Assembly: GCA_022695795.1 (NCBI GenBank)
Contig: MU404169.1
Coordinates: 1 to 64,000, forward strand
Direction of reading: 5' to 3'
Source: Biscogniauxia marginata
Taxonomy: Eukaryota > Ascomycota > Sordariomycetes > Xylariales > Xylariaceae
Length of the DNA stretch: 64,000 nt
How positions within the stretch are numbered: the first letter of the stretch is position 1; every line of letters begins with the position of its first letter. Both the position numbers and the translations under genes were made by a program. Positions 37,020-48,932 of this stretch are shown piece after piece. Under the pieces are notes generated by a model that worked only from the letters and a program-made list of their open reading frames with translations, was not told where the DNA came from and made no database searches.

Positions 37020-37918
37020 GTGCCCTTGTAAGAGGATTTGTTTAATGGTAACCTTCCATAATAAGAAAAAAATTGTATCAGTTATTTTCTTAGAGTTTGG
37101 GAGCTGGGATCTTGATTTTTCATTTTGACATTTTCTTTCATTCCTGTGTCTTTGCCCGAGATTAAGACAATTTACTCACATAAGTGTATTGATGTACTGA
37201 TGGTGAGGATTAAGTTATTGGGATTGGGGTTCAATAGGAATTGTAACTTATAACCACTACATAGGAGACCCAACTTGTACCTGCACCTCTTTAACCTTGA
37301 ACTTGATATGAGCTTGAAAGTTGTGAATCCAAGTATACTCTGGGTAGTTCTTAGCTGATTTATATACATAATGTGTCTTTGTCATAGTGAGCGATACGTA
37401 CTATGTATATGCCTTGTTTACTTTTTTGCCTAAGTGCTCGAAACAGGGGTATACGCCATGACTACCCAAGTGGACAATGTTTATTATCGTGAAATTTCCG
37501 GCTTCTACTAAGCTTCTCGGGGTGCAGTAGTGCAGGCATACGAGCGGAGTGCAACCCGCTCTGCAGTGAACCCTGTATGATGTTCTAAGCAGATAAGAAA
37601 GCGAGATGCCTATTTTAGAAAAGTGGCGGCGACAGAGTCGGACTCAGCAAGCCGCCTTCAAGTACCTAACACGAGAGATGGCTCACTCATCGTACCAATT
37701 CCTACGCTACTACATGTAGCCACTTGCTGCATGGATATGGAGATCTTCGGCAGTAAACACCAATCTTGGCAACTGGATGCATATCTTAGCTAGGGGTCGA
37801 TCAAGGGACCCGTGCTGCGCATAGCAATATAAACCAGCTCTCTTTCTTCAGTCCCTTGCATCTGTCAGTCCTCGTTTCTATACGCCCTACTTGATGCGAT
37901 AGCAATTCGGGCTTCGTA
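37020..37918. other. Intergenic, promoter of the carboxypeptidase
   Basis: About 0.9 kb between two plus-strand genes. No gene is seen. The distal part should hold the Ser/Thr-rich gene's 3' region and the proximal part the carboxypeptidase promoter. Confidence 0.5.
37828..37833 (+). promoter_or_regulatory. TATA box of the carboxypeptidase gene
   Basis: TATAAA lies 91 nt before the ATG at 37919, followed by a CT-rich stretch (CTCTCTTTCTTC). Position and context fit a core promoter. Confidence 0.5.
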
Positions 37919-39714
37919 ATGGCGTCGTTCGCACGTCTGCTCTTTCTCACGGCCGCTGCCGCCCCGGCGCTGGGCCAATTCGTCTCACCGCCCTCGTCGC
38001 TGAAAGAGGTCATAGGCTATGCCGACATTCCCGTTCGGTATAAGGAGGTTCCCGTCGGGACTTGCGAGCTCGACCCCAATGTGAAGAGCTACTCGGGGTA
38101 TGCGGACGTCAGCGCGGACGAACACATCTTCTGGTGGTTCTTCGAAGCGCGCAATCAGGACCCAGAGGAGGCGCCTCTGACGGCGTGGATCAACGGTGGC
38201 CCGGGCTCGAGCTCCATGATCGGCCTGTTCGAGGAGCTGGGCCCCTGCGGCGTCGACTACTACGGGAACGTCTACAGCAACCCTTACTCCTGGTCCAACG
38301 TGAGCAACATGCTCTTTATCGACCAGCCCACCCAGGTCGGCTTCTCGTACTCCAAGCCCGTCAATGGGTACAAGACGGACGACGGCCACATCATAGTGCT
38401 GCCGGACGCCAACTGTCTGGAGTACGCCCCGGAGGGTTCCTGCGGCACGTATGCGTTCCCCAACATAACGCTGACGGCGAACTCGACGACGAACGCGGCG
38501 CCCAACTTCTGGAAGACGTTGCAAGGCTTTATGGGAGCGTTCCCGCAGTACTCACGGAACGGCTTCCATTTCGCGACGGAGAGCTACGGGGGTCACTACG
38601 GTCCCGTGTTCAACGCCTACATCGAGCAGCAGAATGCCCGCAACATCTCCGGGGCGAAGCAGATCCAGCTCGAGACGGTCCTGATAGGCAATGGATGGTA
38701 AGGCTATGGCTGAGTACAATAGAAAAATGATGACAGCTAACGCGCAACCGTAGGTATGATCCCATCGTCCAGTACCAAGCCTACTACAACTTCAGCGTGT
38801 ACCCGGGCAACACGTACGACTACGCGCCCTTCAATGAGACCACCGCCGACATGTTCTACAACAACATGTACGGTGCCGGGAACTGCCTAGACCGGCTGCT
38901 GGACTGCAACTCCACGGGTCGCGACGATGTCTGCCGGTACGCAGACGACTTCTGCGCGAATCAGGTGGAGTTCGTGTACGATAGCGTGCTAGGCCGGGAC
39001 GAGTACGACGTGCGCGAGCTGGTCCCGGACCCGTTCCCGTACGGGTTTTATGTGGACTACCTCAACACGGCCGCGGTGCAGGAGGCCATCGGCGCTTTCA
39101 CCAACTTCTCGAGCAACGGTGCCGTGGGTACGGCGTTCGACAGCACGGGCGACGACGGGCGGCAGATGGGGACGGTCGCGGACCTGCGGTACCTGCTCGC
39201 CCGCAACGTGACGCTGGCCCTGTACGCAGGGGACGCAGACTACAACTGCAACTGGCTCGGCAACGAGGTGGTGGCAGACTCGGTCGGGGCCCCCGGGTTC
39301 GACGACGCGGGTTACGTCGACGTGGTGACGAGCGACGGCGTCGTGCACGGGCAGGTCAAGCAGAGCGGCAAGTTCAGCTTCACGCGCATCTACGAGAGTG
39401 GGCACGAGGTGCCGTTCTACCAGCCCCTGGCGTCGCTTGAGTATTTCGAGCGCGCCATCAAGGGCCTGGACATCGAGACGGGCGAGAAGCCAGTGGTCGG
39501 AGCCGCCGAGGGTGATCTCTATCTCACGTCTGGGCCCAAGAGGAGCACGTACCGCGAGGGCAACGCAACCGTGCAGTGGGAGGTGCTGCCTGCAAATAGC
39601 ACGTACGACACCGTAACGAACTTGCCGGGTCCGCCGTGGCCGGAGCCCCCGTCGCAGGAGGCCATGCTGAGGAGGAGCTTGAGTAAATCGCGGGTCCGGC
39701 GCCGTTTCAGATAG
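37919..39714 (+). CDS. Serine carboxypeptidase, S10 family (S1-like)
   Basis: Exons 37919-38697 and 38754-39714 with a 56-nt GTAAGG...TAG intron; 579 residues. The splice rebuilds IGNGWYDP. A signal peptide (MASFARLLFLTAAAAPALG) directs secretion. Family S10 marks are in order: the oxyanion segment INGGPGSSS (91-99), the nucleophile Ser222 in ATESYGGHYGP, the Asp-containing motif AGDADYNCNWLGN (418-430) and His477 in ESGHEVP. The TESYGG form, rather than GESYGG, is the one I associate with Aspergillus carboxypeptidase S1-like enzymes. It removes C-terminal amino acids from peptides, probably at acid pH in the medium or vacuole. Several N-glycosylation sites and paired Cys are present. Third-codon-position GC is very high compared with neighbouring genes. 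Confidence 0.95.
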
Positions 39715-40067
39715 AGTGAATAGATCCGTGCTTGACGCTGCTACGAGTGTAAATGGTATATGAGAAGTCGCGAATAATACGGTAATAAAAATTAAAATAA
39801 TAGATGGTGTGATGACAAGTATGAGACTGTGTCTGTCTATCTGTGGTGTGTGTGTGTGTGAAGTTCTATCACAGAAAATAACTACGCTAGGCTGTACGGT
39901 TGTCTCCTTGAGAATTCGTTCGTTGCCTCGTAGCTACGTATACCTGGTACAGTGCTAGTCGAGGACAGTCCACAACAATGTCTAGACAACACACCTTGCT
40001 ACCGATTCTCATGAACCAGTCGGCAATTACTTAACTAGGTAGTCAGCTGCCACATCATGTCAACGAC
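39715..40067. other. Convergent intergenic region with AATAAA
   Basis: About 350 bp between the 3' ends of the carboxypeptidase (plus) and the dipeptidase (minus). An AATAAA hexamer at 39784-39789, 70 nt past the carboxypeptidase stop, may serve as its polyadenylation signal. Confidence 0.4.
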
Positions 40068-41704
40068 CTAGCTACTAAGTATAATCCTCTCCAGCTCATC
40101 GGGCTCCTTAACCGCGTCTGTCAAGTTGACCGATCCAGCCTTCGTGATCAGAAGGTTGTCCTCAATTCTGCAAGAAGTCAGCAACGCATACAGATTGTCT
40201 GCAAAGAGCTGAAAAACTCACCTCACACCCCCGACATCCCAGTAGTTATTGAGCACGTTCTCGTCGATGAACCGGGAATGTTTCGGGTCGTTCAGGTAGG
40301 GTCTGATAATGTACTCGCAGAAGTAGATCTGTTCATATCAGCCGGCTTCTCCCCCTTGTATCTGGAATATAACCCCAAGCAACTTACCCCAGGCTCGACA
40401 GTGATGACGCTCCCTGCCGGTAAGTTCAATCTGACTCTCAAGTACCTAAAGATGGGATCGGGGTCCGAATAATTAGGGTGGCCACCAGTGTCATGCGTGT
40501 CCATGCCGAGATAATGGCCCAGGCCATGTGGCAGGAATGCAACGCTGGTCCTAGCCTCGAGGATTTCTTTTCTGTCACCTTTCAGGATACCGAGAGATAG
40601 CAGGCCGTCGATCGCGACCTTGTGCGCGAGCAGGTGAACCTCCTCCCACGACACGCCCTCCTTCAGCACCGCGATGGACTTGTTCTGCATCTCTAACACG
40701 ATTTCGTATATAGCACGTGACTGTTCCGTGAACCTGCCCGAGATGGGGAATGTTCTCGTCTGCAGAGTCCTGTTAGCCCTGCTCCCATTGTCATGCTGAA
40801 AACGTGCCGGCCAAATCTCAACCAGAAAACGACTCACGATATCAGCAGCGTATGTCCTCCACTCGGCGCCAGCGTCCAAGAGCAACAAGTCCTTCCCGGC
40901 CAAATCCTTGTCGTTATGGACATAGTGCAGCGTGGCAGCGGCCTGCCCACTAGCCACGATGCTCGGGTAAGCCTGCTTCTTGGCTCCTCGGCGGGTACAT
41001 GTGCCAATGAAGACTCCCTCGAGCTCGTACTCGTTCTTCGCCTTCCTCGCGTTTTCCAGGACGGCGCGGTGGGCGGCGCCGCTAATCTCGTTAGCTTTCT
41101 TGATGAGAGCGATCTCGTAGTCGTCCTTGATCACCCGACATTCGTCGATAGCTTCGCTCAGGATAGTAAAGTCCTTATTGGCAAACTCGAGAAAAGTGAC
41201 GGCGTCGGCGACGCGATCGGCGATAGCGAAGATGGTGGACTCGGGGCTGCTGCCGCCCAGCTTGGCTAAGGTCGAGTTGAGTTCTGTGGAGGGGAGAACG
41301 GCGTCGACGTCGTATTGCAACAGGGCATCTTTGGGGGTCAGCGGGAGGCCGGACCAGATAACGGACTCCGGGTCGACGGGCGGGATGAAGAGGGTGGAGT
41401 GAGCGGTCGCCATGTCATAGACCAGGGAGCAATCGGCCAGGTCAACGCCTGTCAGGTACATGAAGGCCCTCCGCTGTCTGCCAGCATAGCGTCGTCAGCG
41501 CAAAACTCCGAAGAGACCCAGGGCGGCATACCGGAAGGGAACAGGTTCGTCGCAGTCCTCGAGCAGCTTATCGGCCCGTCCCTCGACGTAGAGCACGCCG
41601 GTGGCATCGGGGATCTTGGAGCGAATGTATTCGACGACGCGCTCTGCGTGCGCCTTGGCCGGGTACTTTCCCTTCAGGATGTTTTCCACGTCGATGCTCG
41701 CCAT
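40068..41704 (-). CDS. pepP: Xaa-Pro dipeptidase/aminopeptidase, M24 family
   Basis: Five minus-strand exons: 41532-41704, 40838-41477, 40388-40759, 40222-40328 and 40068-40167. The introns (54, 78, 59 and 54 nt) close the frame to 463 residues. The start [20 protein letters not shown] matches the usual beginning of fungal prolidase-like PepP proteins. The pita-bread catalytic domain fills the second half, and all five metal ligands are present: D259 (LLLDAGAEW), D270 (AADITRTFP), H353 (GLGHYLG), E393 (VEPG) and E433 (RIEDN). The enzyme cleaves Xaa-Pro bonds and recycles proline from peptides, using two Mn2+ or similar ions. The frame also runs on upstream to ATGs at 41920 and 41932, adding 72-76 residues rich in Arg, Ala and Thr that could be a mitochondrial presequence. 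Confidence 0.92.
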
Positions 41705-41932
41705 GTCGGTTGGTGTTCCCGTCGTCCTTGTCGCAAGCCTTCGTGCGGTGGTAATGGTGGTGATGGTGGCGATGCCGCGGGGCGGGGTAGCTTTTGCTGT
41801 AGCCGTAGCTGCAAGTGAGCTTTGTTTAATAATATGCTTGTCGGGTAGAGAGATTGCTAGTTTGGCATAAGTTGTCGCTGCACGAGCACGACCTACAATA
41901 TTGAACCAAGGCCGCGACATGAATTGCGACAA

Positions 41933-43073
41933 CCACCTAATTTTATAATGCCATCAAGTTTATAAGACCGATGACTTAATCACCTTCCCTGTCGGGTTAA
42001 CGAGCTTGACCTCGTCGATGCGGGGCATGTTCCCAATTTTACTAAGCAGGTACCTAAGCACTCATATAATATGTACAGAGGTACCTAAGACGTGGATGCT
42101 ATAGCGCCTGTATATGGTAAGCTTAGGTAGGTATAGGCTAGGTATACATGCCCCGGATGTTGCTAGGTACATAACGGCGGCAAAAGTATTAGGTTAGGTC
42201 CACAGGGCATAGTAGGTTGTTTTAGTGAATTCAATTGATGTAAACGAAAATAATCACCGTCTGAGTTACAGTAGGTTCTAGGTACCTAAGGCAAACAAAC
42301 GTATGGCAACTCAAGTATCTATCAATATTAATGTATAGAACCAATGGTGTTAATCGAGAATGGCAAAACCATATGTGCCTGTGCTACATAGTATCAAGTA
42401 CGTAGGTTACATGTGGTCACTAGAATCTCTATCTCCACGGCCCCTATAGGTTCAGTACATGTAGTCCAGTCCCTAGGTAGGTGATCAAAACATACTTCGT
42501 GTTAGATAAATATGTGTGGTGACTCGACTATACCCTGCATAAGAAAACAAGAGCCAGAGACTCTCCGAGGCCGATTCCTTATTCCATCCCGAACTCAAGG
42601 GAAAAGAAACCAAGAAAGGAGATGAATATGGAAAAGATATATATACTAATTCAAGAAGGAATTGAAGTGACAAGACCCGGGTATCATCATGCATAACAAT
42701 AAACAACTGCTTCCATGCATACCTACCTAGCTTCTGTTGCTTTGACGAACTGCCTCTCGATGAATGCTTAGACCAATAGAAAAGACTCCTATACATACGC
42801 CCCCTGGATACCTATATTTGCAATGGCTGCAAACCTGATTCTTCATTTCAATATCTTCCCCTTCTCTTCCTGTCGCAATTAAGCTAGCATATCGCAGCCC
42901 ACCTTTTCACCCGGACGTCTTACTATCCTCCGTGGGGCGTTTATTGTTTGGCGCGACCTTGTTTCCAGTCTACAGGGTAGATGGTTCTCCACGCGGCAAT
43001 CTGGACAAGCCGGAGAACCTGTAAGTGTTCCCATAGGAGTTCGACAGGGTTTCCCATGACAACCCAGATCTGG
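41933..43073. other. Intergenic, no gene seen
   Basis: About 1.1 kb between the dipeptidase 5' end and the PREG 3' end, both on the minus strand. It is marked by many TACCTA/TAGGTA copies (for example 42045-42180). No gene or RNA is seen. Confidence 0.5.
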
Positions 43074-44120
43074 TCACGCGTTCAAGCTCGCGATTCTCTT
43101 GCGCCGGGGGTCCAGCTTCAAGATAGGCACTGTCTCTGCTCCCGACACGCCTACCCCTTGGGCTTGCTTCAATGTCTCCCAATGTCTCCTGAGCGTCTCT
43201 TCCCCCACGACCAGTTCAAACCCGGCCAGGAAGCAGAAACTGATCTCCAGCCTTGCCAGCTCGATCCCGCTCACCCCGCCCACCTGCGCGATCTTAGCGT
43301 GGGGGTAACTGAGATCTTCTAACGCCTTCATCGCCACCCGCAACCCGGCCAGCAACAACCTGTGGCAGTTCCTCCTTGTGACCGGGATTGCCCGCTCTTC
43401 CACAGCTAGTCGGAATATATAGTAAGACGTCGCCAGGTACACGGCTGTCGACATGGGGCAGAATCGGTGGATGCGCAGTAGGTAGTCTTCGATGCTAATT
43501 GGCGGAGGCGCTTTACTGAAGAACTTCCGTGTTATAGCGCTGTGTTGGAGATTGAGAGGCTGCGAATTGGCGCCTATGACAATGTAAGGCTCGGGGGTCG
43601 TCACCGGTGGCGGTGGCGGCGAAATGGGGTGTCGAAGATGGACGCCATCGATGGGCTGGGCCGCTGCGGGCTGGGACTCGAAGGAGCCGCTCGGTTGCTC
43701 TGGTTTTCGGGACTCGGCGGCGGCTTGTTCTTGTAGGCGCGCTAGGTTCTTCTCAGAATGCGAGCGCACAATGGCGGCCTTCTCCCTCTGCATGTCACGC
43801 ATGTTGGGAATAGTAGGACTCCTGGGAGGAGGCGTCGGAGGTATATCGCCTGTTACGCGGACGAGACTTTCGACGCCAGCACAGAGTAGCTTGAGGGCGG
43901 CAATAGGCGATAGCTTGAATAAGTCTTGGGACGATGTAGTCGGCGCAGAATGTAGCGGAGGTGGAGTTCGGGCTTGGAAGACTAAGTTCTTGTCTGTCGA
44001 GGGATTTGGGGGCGGAGGAGGTGACGTTGGGGTGTTACTCTTGTCCGTTTCGTTGCCATCGTGTTCACGATTTTCGTGCGACATGGTGCTCGCTCTCGGT
44101 TGTTCTTGATCAATCGGCAC
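43074..44120 (-). CDS. preg: PHO80-like cyclin, NUC-1 negative regulator PREG
   Basis: Intron-free minus-strand frame of 348 residues; a second ATG (MSHENREH) follows at residue 13. After a disordered N-terminus comes DLFKLSPIAALKLLCAGVESLVRVTGDIPPTPP (about 66-98, cited in parts), found in fungal Pho80 homologues. A long Ser/Pro linker leads to the cyclin box (about 194-316) with IEDYLLRIHRFCPMSTAVYL, EERAIPVTRRNCHRLLLAGL and ARLEISFCFLAGFELVVG. These match Neurospora PREG, which with the kinase PGOV (Pho85 type) keeps the phosphate-starvation activator NUC-1 inactive when phosphate is plentiful. A cyclin partner of Pho85-type kinase is certain at family level; PREG rather than another Pcl cyclin is very likely from the N-terminal segment. 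Confidence 0.92.
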   Translation of the reverse strand: MPIDQEQPRASTMSHENREHDGNETDKSNTPTSPPPPPNPSTDKNLVFQARTPPPLHSAPTTSSQDLFKLSPIAALKLLCAGVESLVRVTGDIPPTPPPRSPTIPNMRDMQREKAAIVRSHSEKNLARLQEQAAAESRKPEQPSGSFESQPAAAQPIDGVHLRHPISPPPPPVTTPEPYIVIGANSQPLNLQHSAITRKFFSKAPPPISIEDYLLRIHRFCPMSTAVYLATSYYIFRLAVEERAIPVTRRNCHRLLLAGLRVAMKALEDLSYPHAKIAQVGGVSGIELARLEISFCFLAGFELVVGEETLRRHWETLKQAQGVGVSGAETVPILKLDPRRKRIASLNA

Positions 44121-47008
44121 GAGAATTCTCGTTGGTTATGTTGAGTCAAGGAGGGTTACTTCGTGTCGACTTGGCTCAATTGAACTAGATATTATATGGA
44201 CCAAGGAGTCCACTGGATACTAAGTCTGGGTCTTCCGTCTGTGTCAGAGCACATGGTCTCGTACGTTTCTGAGGTCTCACGGGGCGGAAGTCGGCGTCGT
44301 GTCTCGCGGGCTAATGAGTAGCAGAAGACCAGATCCGGCAGATCTAACCAGAGGAAAGCGGGACGATCATGGTCGCGGACAAGGAACGGCTATTTCAGCA
44401 GGACAATGGATCGATAGCCTAGGTATGGTCGAGAAATAGAAGCAGAGTTACCCGCTGTAGAGACAGAGGAGAGACAAGGTAGTAATACGACAGTTGTCAA
44501 GGAGGAATACTCGACAAGAACAGTCAAGTCGGAGTTGGGTCGGTCTTGTAACAACTGTTCAATTGGAGAGAAGATAATGTGTGTAGCTCGAACCACTGTG
44601 TTGATAAGTAATGCGCCCAGGTATAATTGTATATCAAAATGTAGGATAAATCCGCCGCGAGGTTCAAAGTAAATAAAAGGGAAAAGAGAAAAAGCAGCTT
44701 CAGGCGAGAAAGATTTTGACACAGGGAGCTCTTCAGATCATATAAGAAGCCGAGAAGCGAGAGGGAGGGAGGGGAATTATTAAAAAGTCCACGCGACCAA
44801 CTAAGCAGGGTTGTTTCAAGTCTGGAAGCTGTCAGGGCGAATTGGACAGGAGAAAAAGGCCGAGGTGTGAGAGTGTGTGAGAGAGAGAGAGGGGGGGGGG
44901 AAGAAAAAAAAAAAAGAATATCATGAGCTTTTTCAGATCAAACCGGCTTGGCCTCAGTAGGTTTCGGTGGGTTCATGCGGATTTTTTGAGTGGACCTCAG
45001 CTAGGTACGTGCTAAAACAGGACGACAGTGGGGTCGATTGCTCCCCCAAGGGTCTCTAGGTCCCTGCGAGCACAGACCTAACTGTTTATAAAAACCACTA
45101 GGTTACTAGCGTAGGCCGGTCTAATGTATTGTAAAATACTAGTCCACCCGCCAGTCAAGCTCGTGACCCAGTATAGACACCCCGATTCCCCTTTTATAGG
45201 AGACTTGCAGCGCCCCAGCATATTGTGTGTAACCAATACTCAGTTGATTCGCTAAAAGTCGCCCACAATTGAAAGCCTCGGGGTCAACAGTTGAACTATA
45301 CGTACACATACATGTAGGTAGGATCTATAAAGAAAGGGAAACAACAAAAGATGATTGATTAGACGGGCAGGTTATCTTTAGTGCCGATTTGCCATTGCCT
45401 CTAACCTACATCTCCGTAATTACATCAATACAGCTTTCATACTTACACCACATTGAGACGCTTTGCAGACACCGATGTAGCATCAGATTGTTAGCCCTAC
45501 TTTTTGCTTATATTTCTATGGACAACAGCAAATATCCTTCTTGAGAGCACCTAGTAATAATGGTGTATATCTGATACTTTGCTTAAAAACACGCGGCGCT
45601 TCGGGAACGAATAATTTTCCTACATAGGTACCTACCAATATTGCCCGCCCCCTCCTCCTCTCCTCCTCCCCTCCTCCTCCCGCCTTGCATTCCATCGTCA
45701 TCCGGAAGAGAGATAGAATCCACGTCCTTGTCCATGACCATGTCCAGCTCCAGCAGTCATACAGAAGCAACAACACTCGCTCACGTAATTTCTACCTAAT
45801 GAATCTCAATAAAGCACAGACGTTATGTGATATCGTTAGGCTGGGGGAGAATGGCATCCCGGCTCACTAAGGTCAGGTACTTACCTACATTACAATGTGC
45901 ATGCAATCTGCAAGGTGTTGTAGGTACCTATGTTTGCATGTAGGCAGACTCATCCAGCTATGCGGTAACATTCGCTTACTATGAGGGAACTCGTCTTCCC
46001 CAAAAGGAGTGCAATGGGGAAACGTGAGGGGACGAGTCTGAGGGGAAAGGGAAGCCCTGTTTTATCCTGTACTGTCAGCATTAGGAATTACTTACCTAAA
46101 AAGGCTCCATACATACCAGACATGTCGTTAGGTAGGTAGAGTTGGAAAATATAGGAGTGCGCGTGTGACTAGAAAGAGAGATATACACATTACTTACAGC
46201 TTGCTGTGAGTTGGTAAATATAGTAGCGTAAATAGACTGAAGCTATAGAAGTAGGGGGTTCCTCGGGGAAACTCTGTCTTCCAAGGATCCGCACACCACG
46301 CCGATCACGATTGATAGAAGAATTGTAGATCGGGGCCAAGTTCGAGCGTAGCAACACATATTTGCCTCACCATGCCCGCAATCCACCAGAACGGAAAATC
46401 ACAAGCTCGTATCCTTTTCCTTCCTGACCGTAGCGTCGGATGCCAACATGGTCTAGACCCGCGTGGCCAGGCGTGAAAGTATGCAAGTAATGCTCCTAGA
46501 TCGATTAATACATCTAATATTCCCGGGGTTGATCGATTGGCCGGACGGCATTACCTGCTAGCTTGCGATCAGGCTTGTTTCTCCCGTGTAAGTCACTTGT
46601 CCCGAGCGAAAGAAGTCGGTAGGCCCATCAGGATTAACAGCCCCATGCAGTCAATTGCCCTTGAACCAGGGCGGCCACATATTCGGTCTTGCCATCTCGA
46701 TGTTGATGTCGCGAAGATAGGTTACGATTATTTTCCCAAGAACCCAACCGGTCAAAATCCATATGTATGGACGAGCAGAGTTGAGCTCGTCCCTTTCAAA
46801 GAAGTATTCGAAATTGTATCATTGATGCATTTTCTGAAGCCGTTGCCTTATCTGTAGCATTGACAATAGGTAATTCTATGACACGGTTCGATCCCTCCTC
46901 CGTATCTATGTCTTCATATGAGGTCAATAGCCTATGAACATGGTCATATATATAATAATCTAGAGCTTCCCCTCTAGCGATGAAAATGCTTCACGTTTAA
47001 ATACCTAG
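44121..47008. other. Intergenic, upstream region of PREG
   Basis: About 2.9 kb between PREG (5' end) and the ThDP-enzyme gene (3' end). It contains a GA/G/A tract at 44879-44915, a CCT-rich run at about 45648-45683 and many TAGGTA motifs. Its longest frames are about 110 codons and resemble no protein. Confidence 0.5.
44879..44915. repeat. (GA)n, G-run and A-run tract
   Basis: GA repeats lead into ten or eleven G and then an A-rich run. Read on the minus strand, the sense of PREG, it is T-rich, C10, then (CT)n, about 0.77 kb before the start codon. It has the same build as the tract at 17114-17143. Confidence 0.8.
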
Positions 47009-48932
47009 TTAGCAGCCGAGGTTTACCCTGCAGTCCAGAACCGCACTCTGGCCGCCCTGAACTGCCTGAATGGCTTGCTTGATGGTATCCTCTAATGAAT
47101 CGACTTTATCAACTCGAGCCGCAAATAGATCACCCCCAGCAGCGGCTTTCGCAATACCCGCATAGTCGGGATCAGGCTCGAATGAGATATGGATATCCTC
47201 ATTAGTAGCTTGAGAAGCCAGACCGTCCGGATGAACCAAGAGCATGGATGCTTTAGGAGCATTCCAACCTTCTCGTTGTTAGTCATTGAGCTAAATTCAC
47301 AATTCACAGGGCTGTTACTTGGGTAGAGTTGGAGGGAATGGGGTGGGGGGAATACGTTGGTGCTATAGTAGACTGACCTTTGTTGTTGAGGATGACAGTC
47401 AAAACTGGTATCTGATATCTCTTCGAGACCCAGTACACACTGCCGGGGACCGTGAACAAATAAGCCCCGTCGCCGGCGATCTGTACAACGAACTTGCCCT
47501 TGCCACCATTTAGTGCATCGATCGCGAGCTTAACACCTAGAACACCACCACCCGACCATCCCAGACCGCCTCCGCCGCTGTTAATCCACGAACCAGGAAG
47601 TTCAGGCCGAATATTGTCATGCACATACCCCGTGCTTGTCACTGCCTCGATTGTCCAGATGGTATCTTCTGGGCAAAGGGAGCGCAGAGTCTTGCAGAGG
47701 TATCCCGTTCCAAATGAACCATCCGCAGCAGGAGCGTTTCTCGATGAGATAATGTTTAGCCGCTCCTTATAAGACGCCTCGAGGGCTTCCCACTTCTTGG
47801 CGGCAACAGCTTGATCAACCTTCGCCGCCAGATATTTGGTATCTGACGTGATCTGTTCAACGGCAGTGAGCGCATCGGCACGGTACCGGTGCTTAGCAGG
47901 CACGTAGAATAGCTGCATCAACTGCTTGAGGGGGTCCACGTCGATATGGAAAACCTTGGCATCCTTTCTCGGCCTGTTTCGGGTCGGGATCCAAGGTACA
48001 TCGCAATCCAGGAGGAGTATGACGTCTGCCTTTTCGATCGCAGGCTGGACACCGGGGCTATAACCGAGCCAGCTGGGATGCGAAGCAGGGAAGCACATAT
48101 CACTGCCGCCAGTGTCAAGAACGCGCAATCCTTTCACGGTATTCGCCAATTCCACCAGGGCAGCAGGTATCTTCAGATTACGCCCCGCAGATCCCGTGAT
48201 AAGTAAAGGCGTCTCTGCGCCTACCAACGCCTCAGCAATCAATTTAGATGCCTTTGGTGGCAATCCACCCAGCTCGACCGAATCCCATTCACTCTGCTCG
48301 AGTGAGTAAGGGGTGATCTCTTGTGCCATGACCTCTCTTGCTGCCACTAGATATACCGGTCCTTGGGGGTCACTGGTTGCGAACTGTATCGCCCGATTGA
48401 CCATCTGCTTAACATTTTTACCCGTCTTTATCTCGCCAGAATACCTGCAATATTGGCTGACGATCTGCGCCTGGTTGGGTACATCCTGAATCCAGTGGAT
48501 GAACTCGGATCGGGAGCCACGCATCTCTCCATCAATCGTGTAGGGGCTAAGTCCTGCAAAGACAAGCACGGGTGCACGTCCTGCGCTTGCGTTATGTACC
48601 GCAGGTCCTAATCCCTGTGTTCCAACATCGACGTGAACAATCACGCATTGCGGCTTGCCCGTTATTCGAGCGTATCCGTCCGCCATAGACATGGCAACCG
48701 TCTGTACATCGTGTTAACTAGGATCTCCGTCTTTGGGGGTTGAGCGTCCAGCTCTATCAAGTCTGTATACCTCGTGTGGGCACGTGATGATGCGTGGAAA
48801 TTTCTTCTTATCCTGTTGGCCCTTTACCATCGCCTCGATGATGCTGGGATGGTCCGATCCTAGATTGACAAAGCAATGGGTGACGCCGGCGTCCCATATT
48901 GCTTCAAAAAAGGCAGACGACGTCGTATACAT
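47009..48932 (-). CDS. Thiamine-diphosphate-dependent enzyme, acetolactate-synthase-like
   Basis: Three minus-strand exons, 48771-48932, 47378-48701 and 47009-47268; the introns are 69 and 109 nt and the frame closes to 581 residues. The splices give CPHE-TVAMSMADGYAR and ILNNKGWNAPK. Family features: the conserved N-terminal Glu that activates the cofactor (E54 in CPHE), the central domain with CDVPWIPTRNRP and HIDVDPLK, and the ThDP/Mg2+ motif GDG (464-466) running to NN (493-494). Members include acetolactate synthase, benzoylformate decarboxylase and oxalyl-CoA decarboxylase. This branch (MYTTSSAFFEAIWDAGVTHC start) lacks an assigned substrate, so only 2-keto-acid or acyl-CoA carbon-carbon chemistry can be inferred. 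An in-frame upstream ATG at 49085 would add 51 basic, Ser-rich residues, possibly a mitochondrial presequence. Confidence 0.88.

Noticed and set aside
38062..38730. Long frames on both strands overlapping the carboxypeptidase and dipeptidase exons
   Set aside because: They arise from the high-GC exons, have Arg/Ala/Gly-biased composition and no domain. They are shadows of the S10 and M24 genes.
46537..46857. 106-codon plus-strand frame near the ThDP gene
   Set aside because: No family resemblance, and no supporting splice or promoter signals.
46880..46903. B-box-like GGTTCGATCCC
   Set aside because: No stem pairing and no A-box at a suitable distance.
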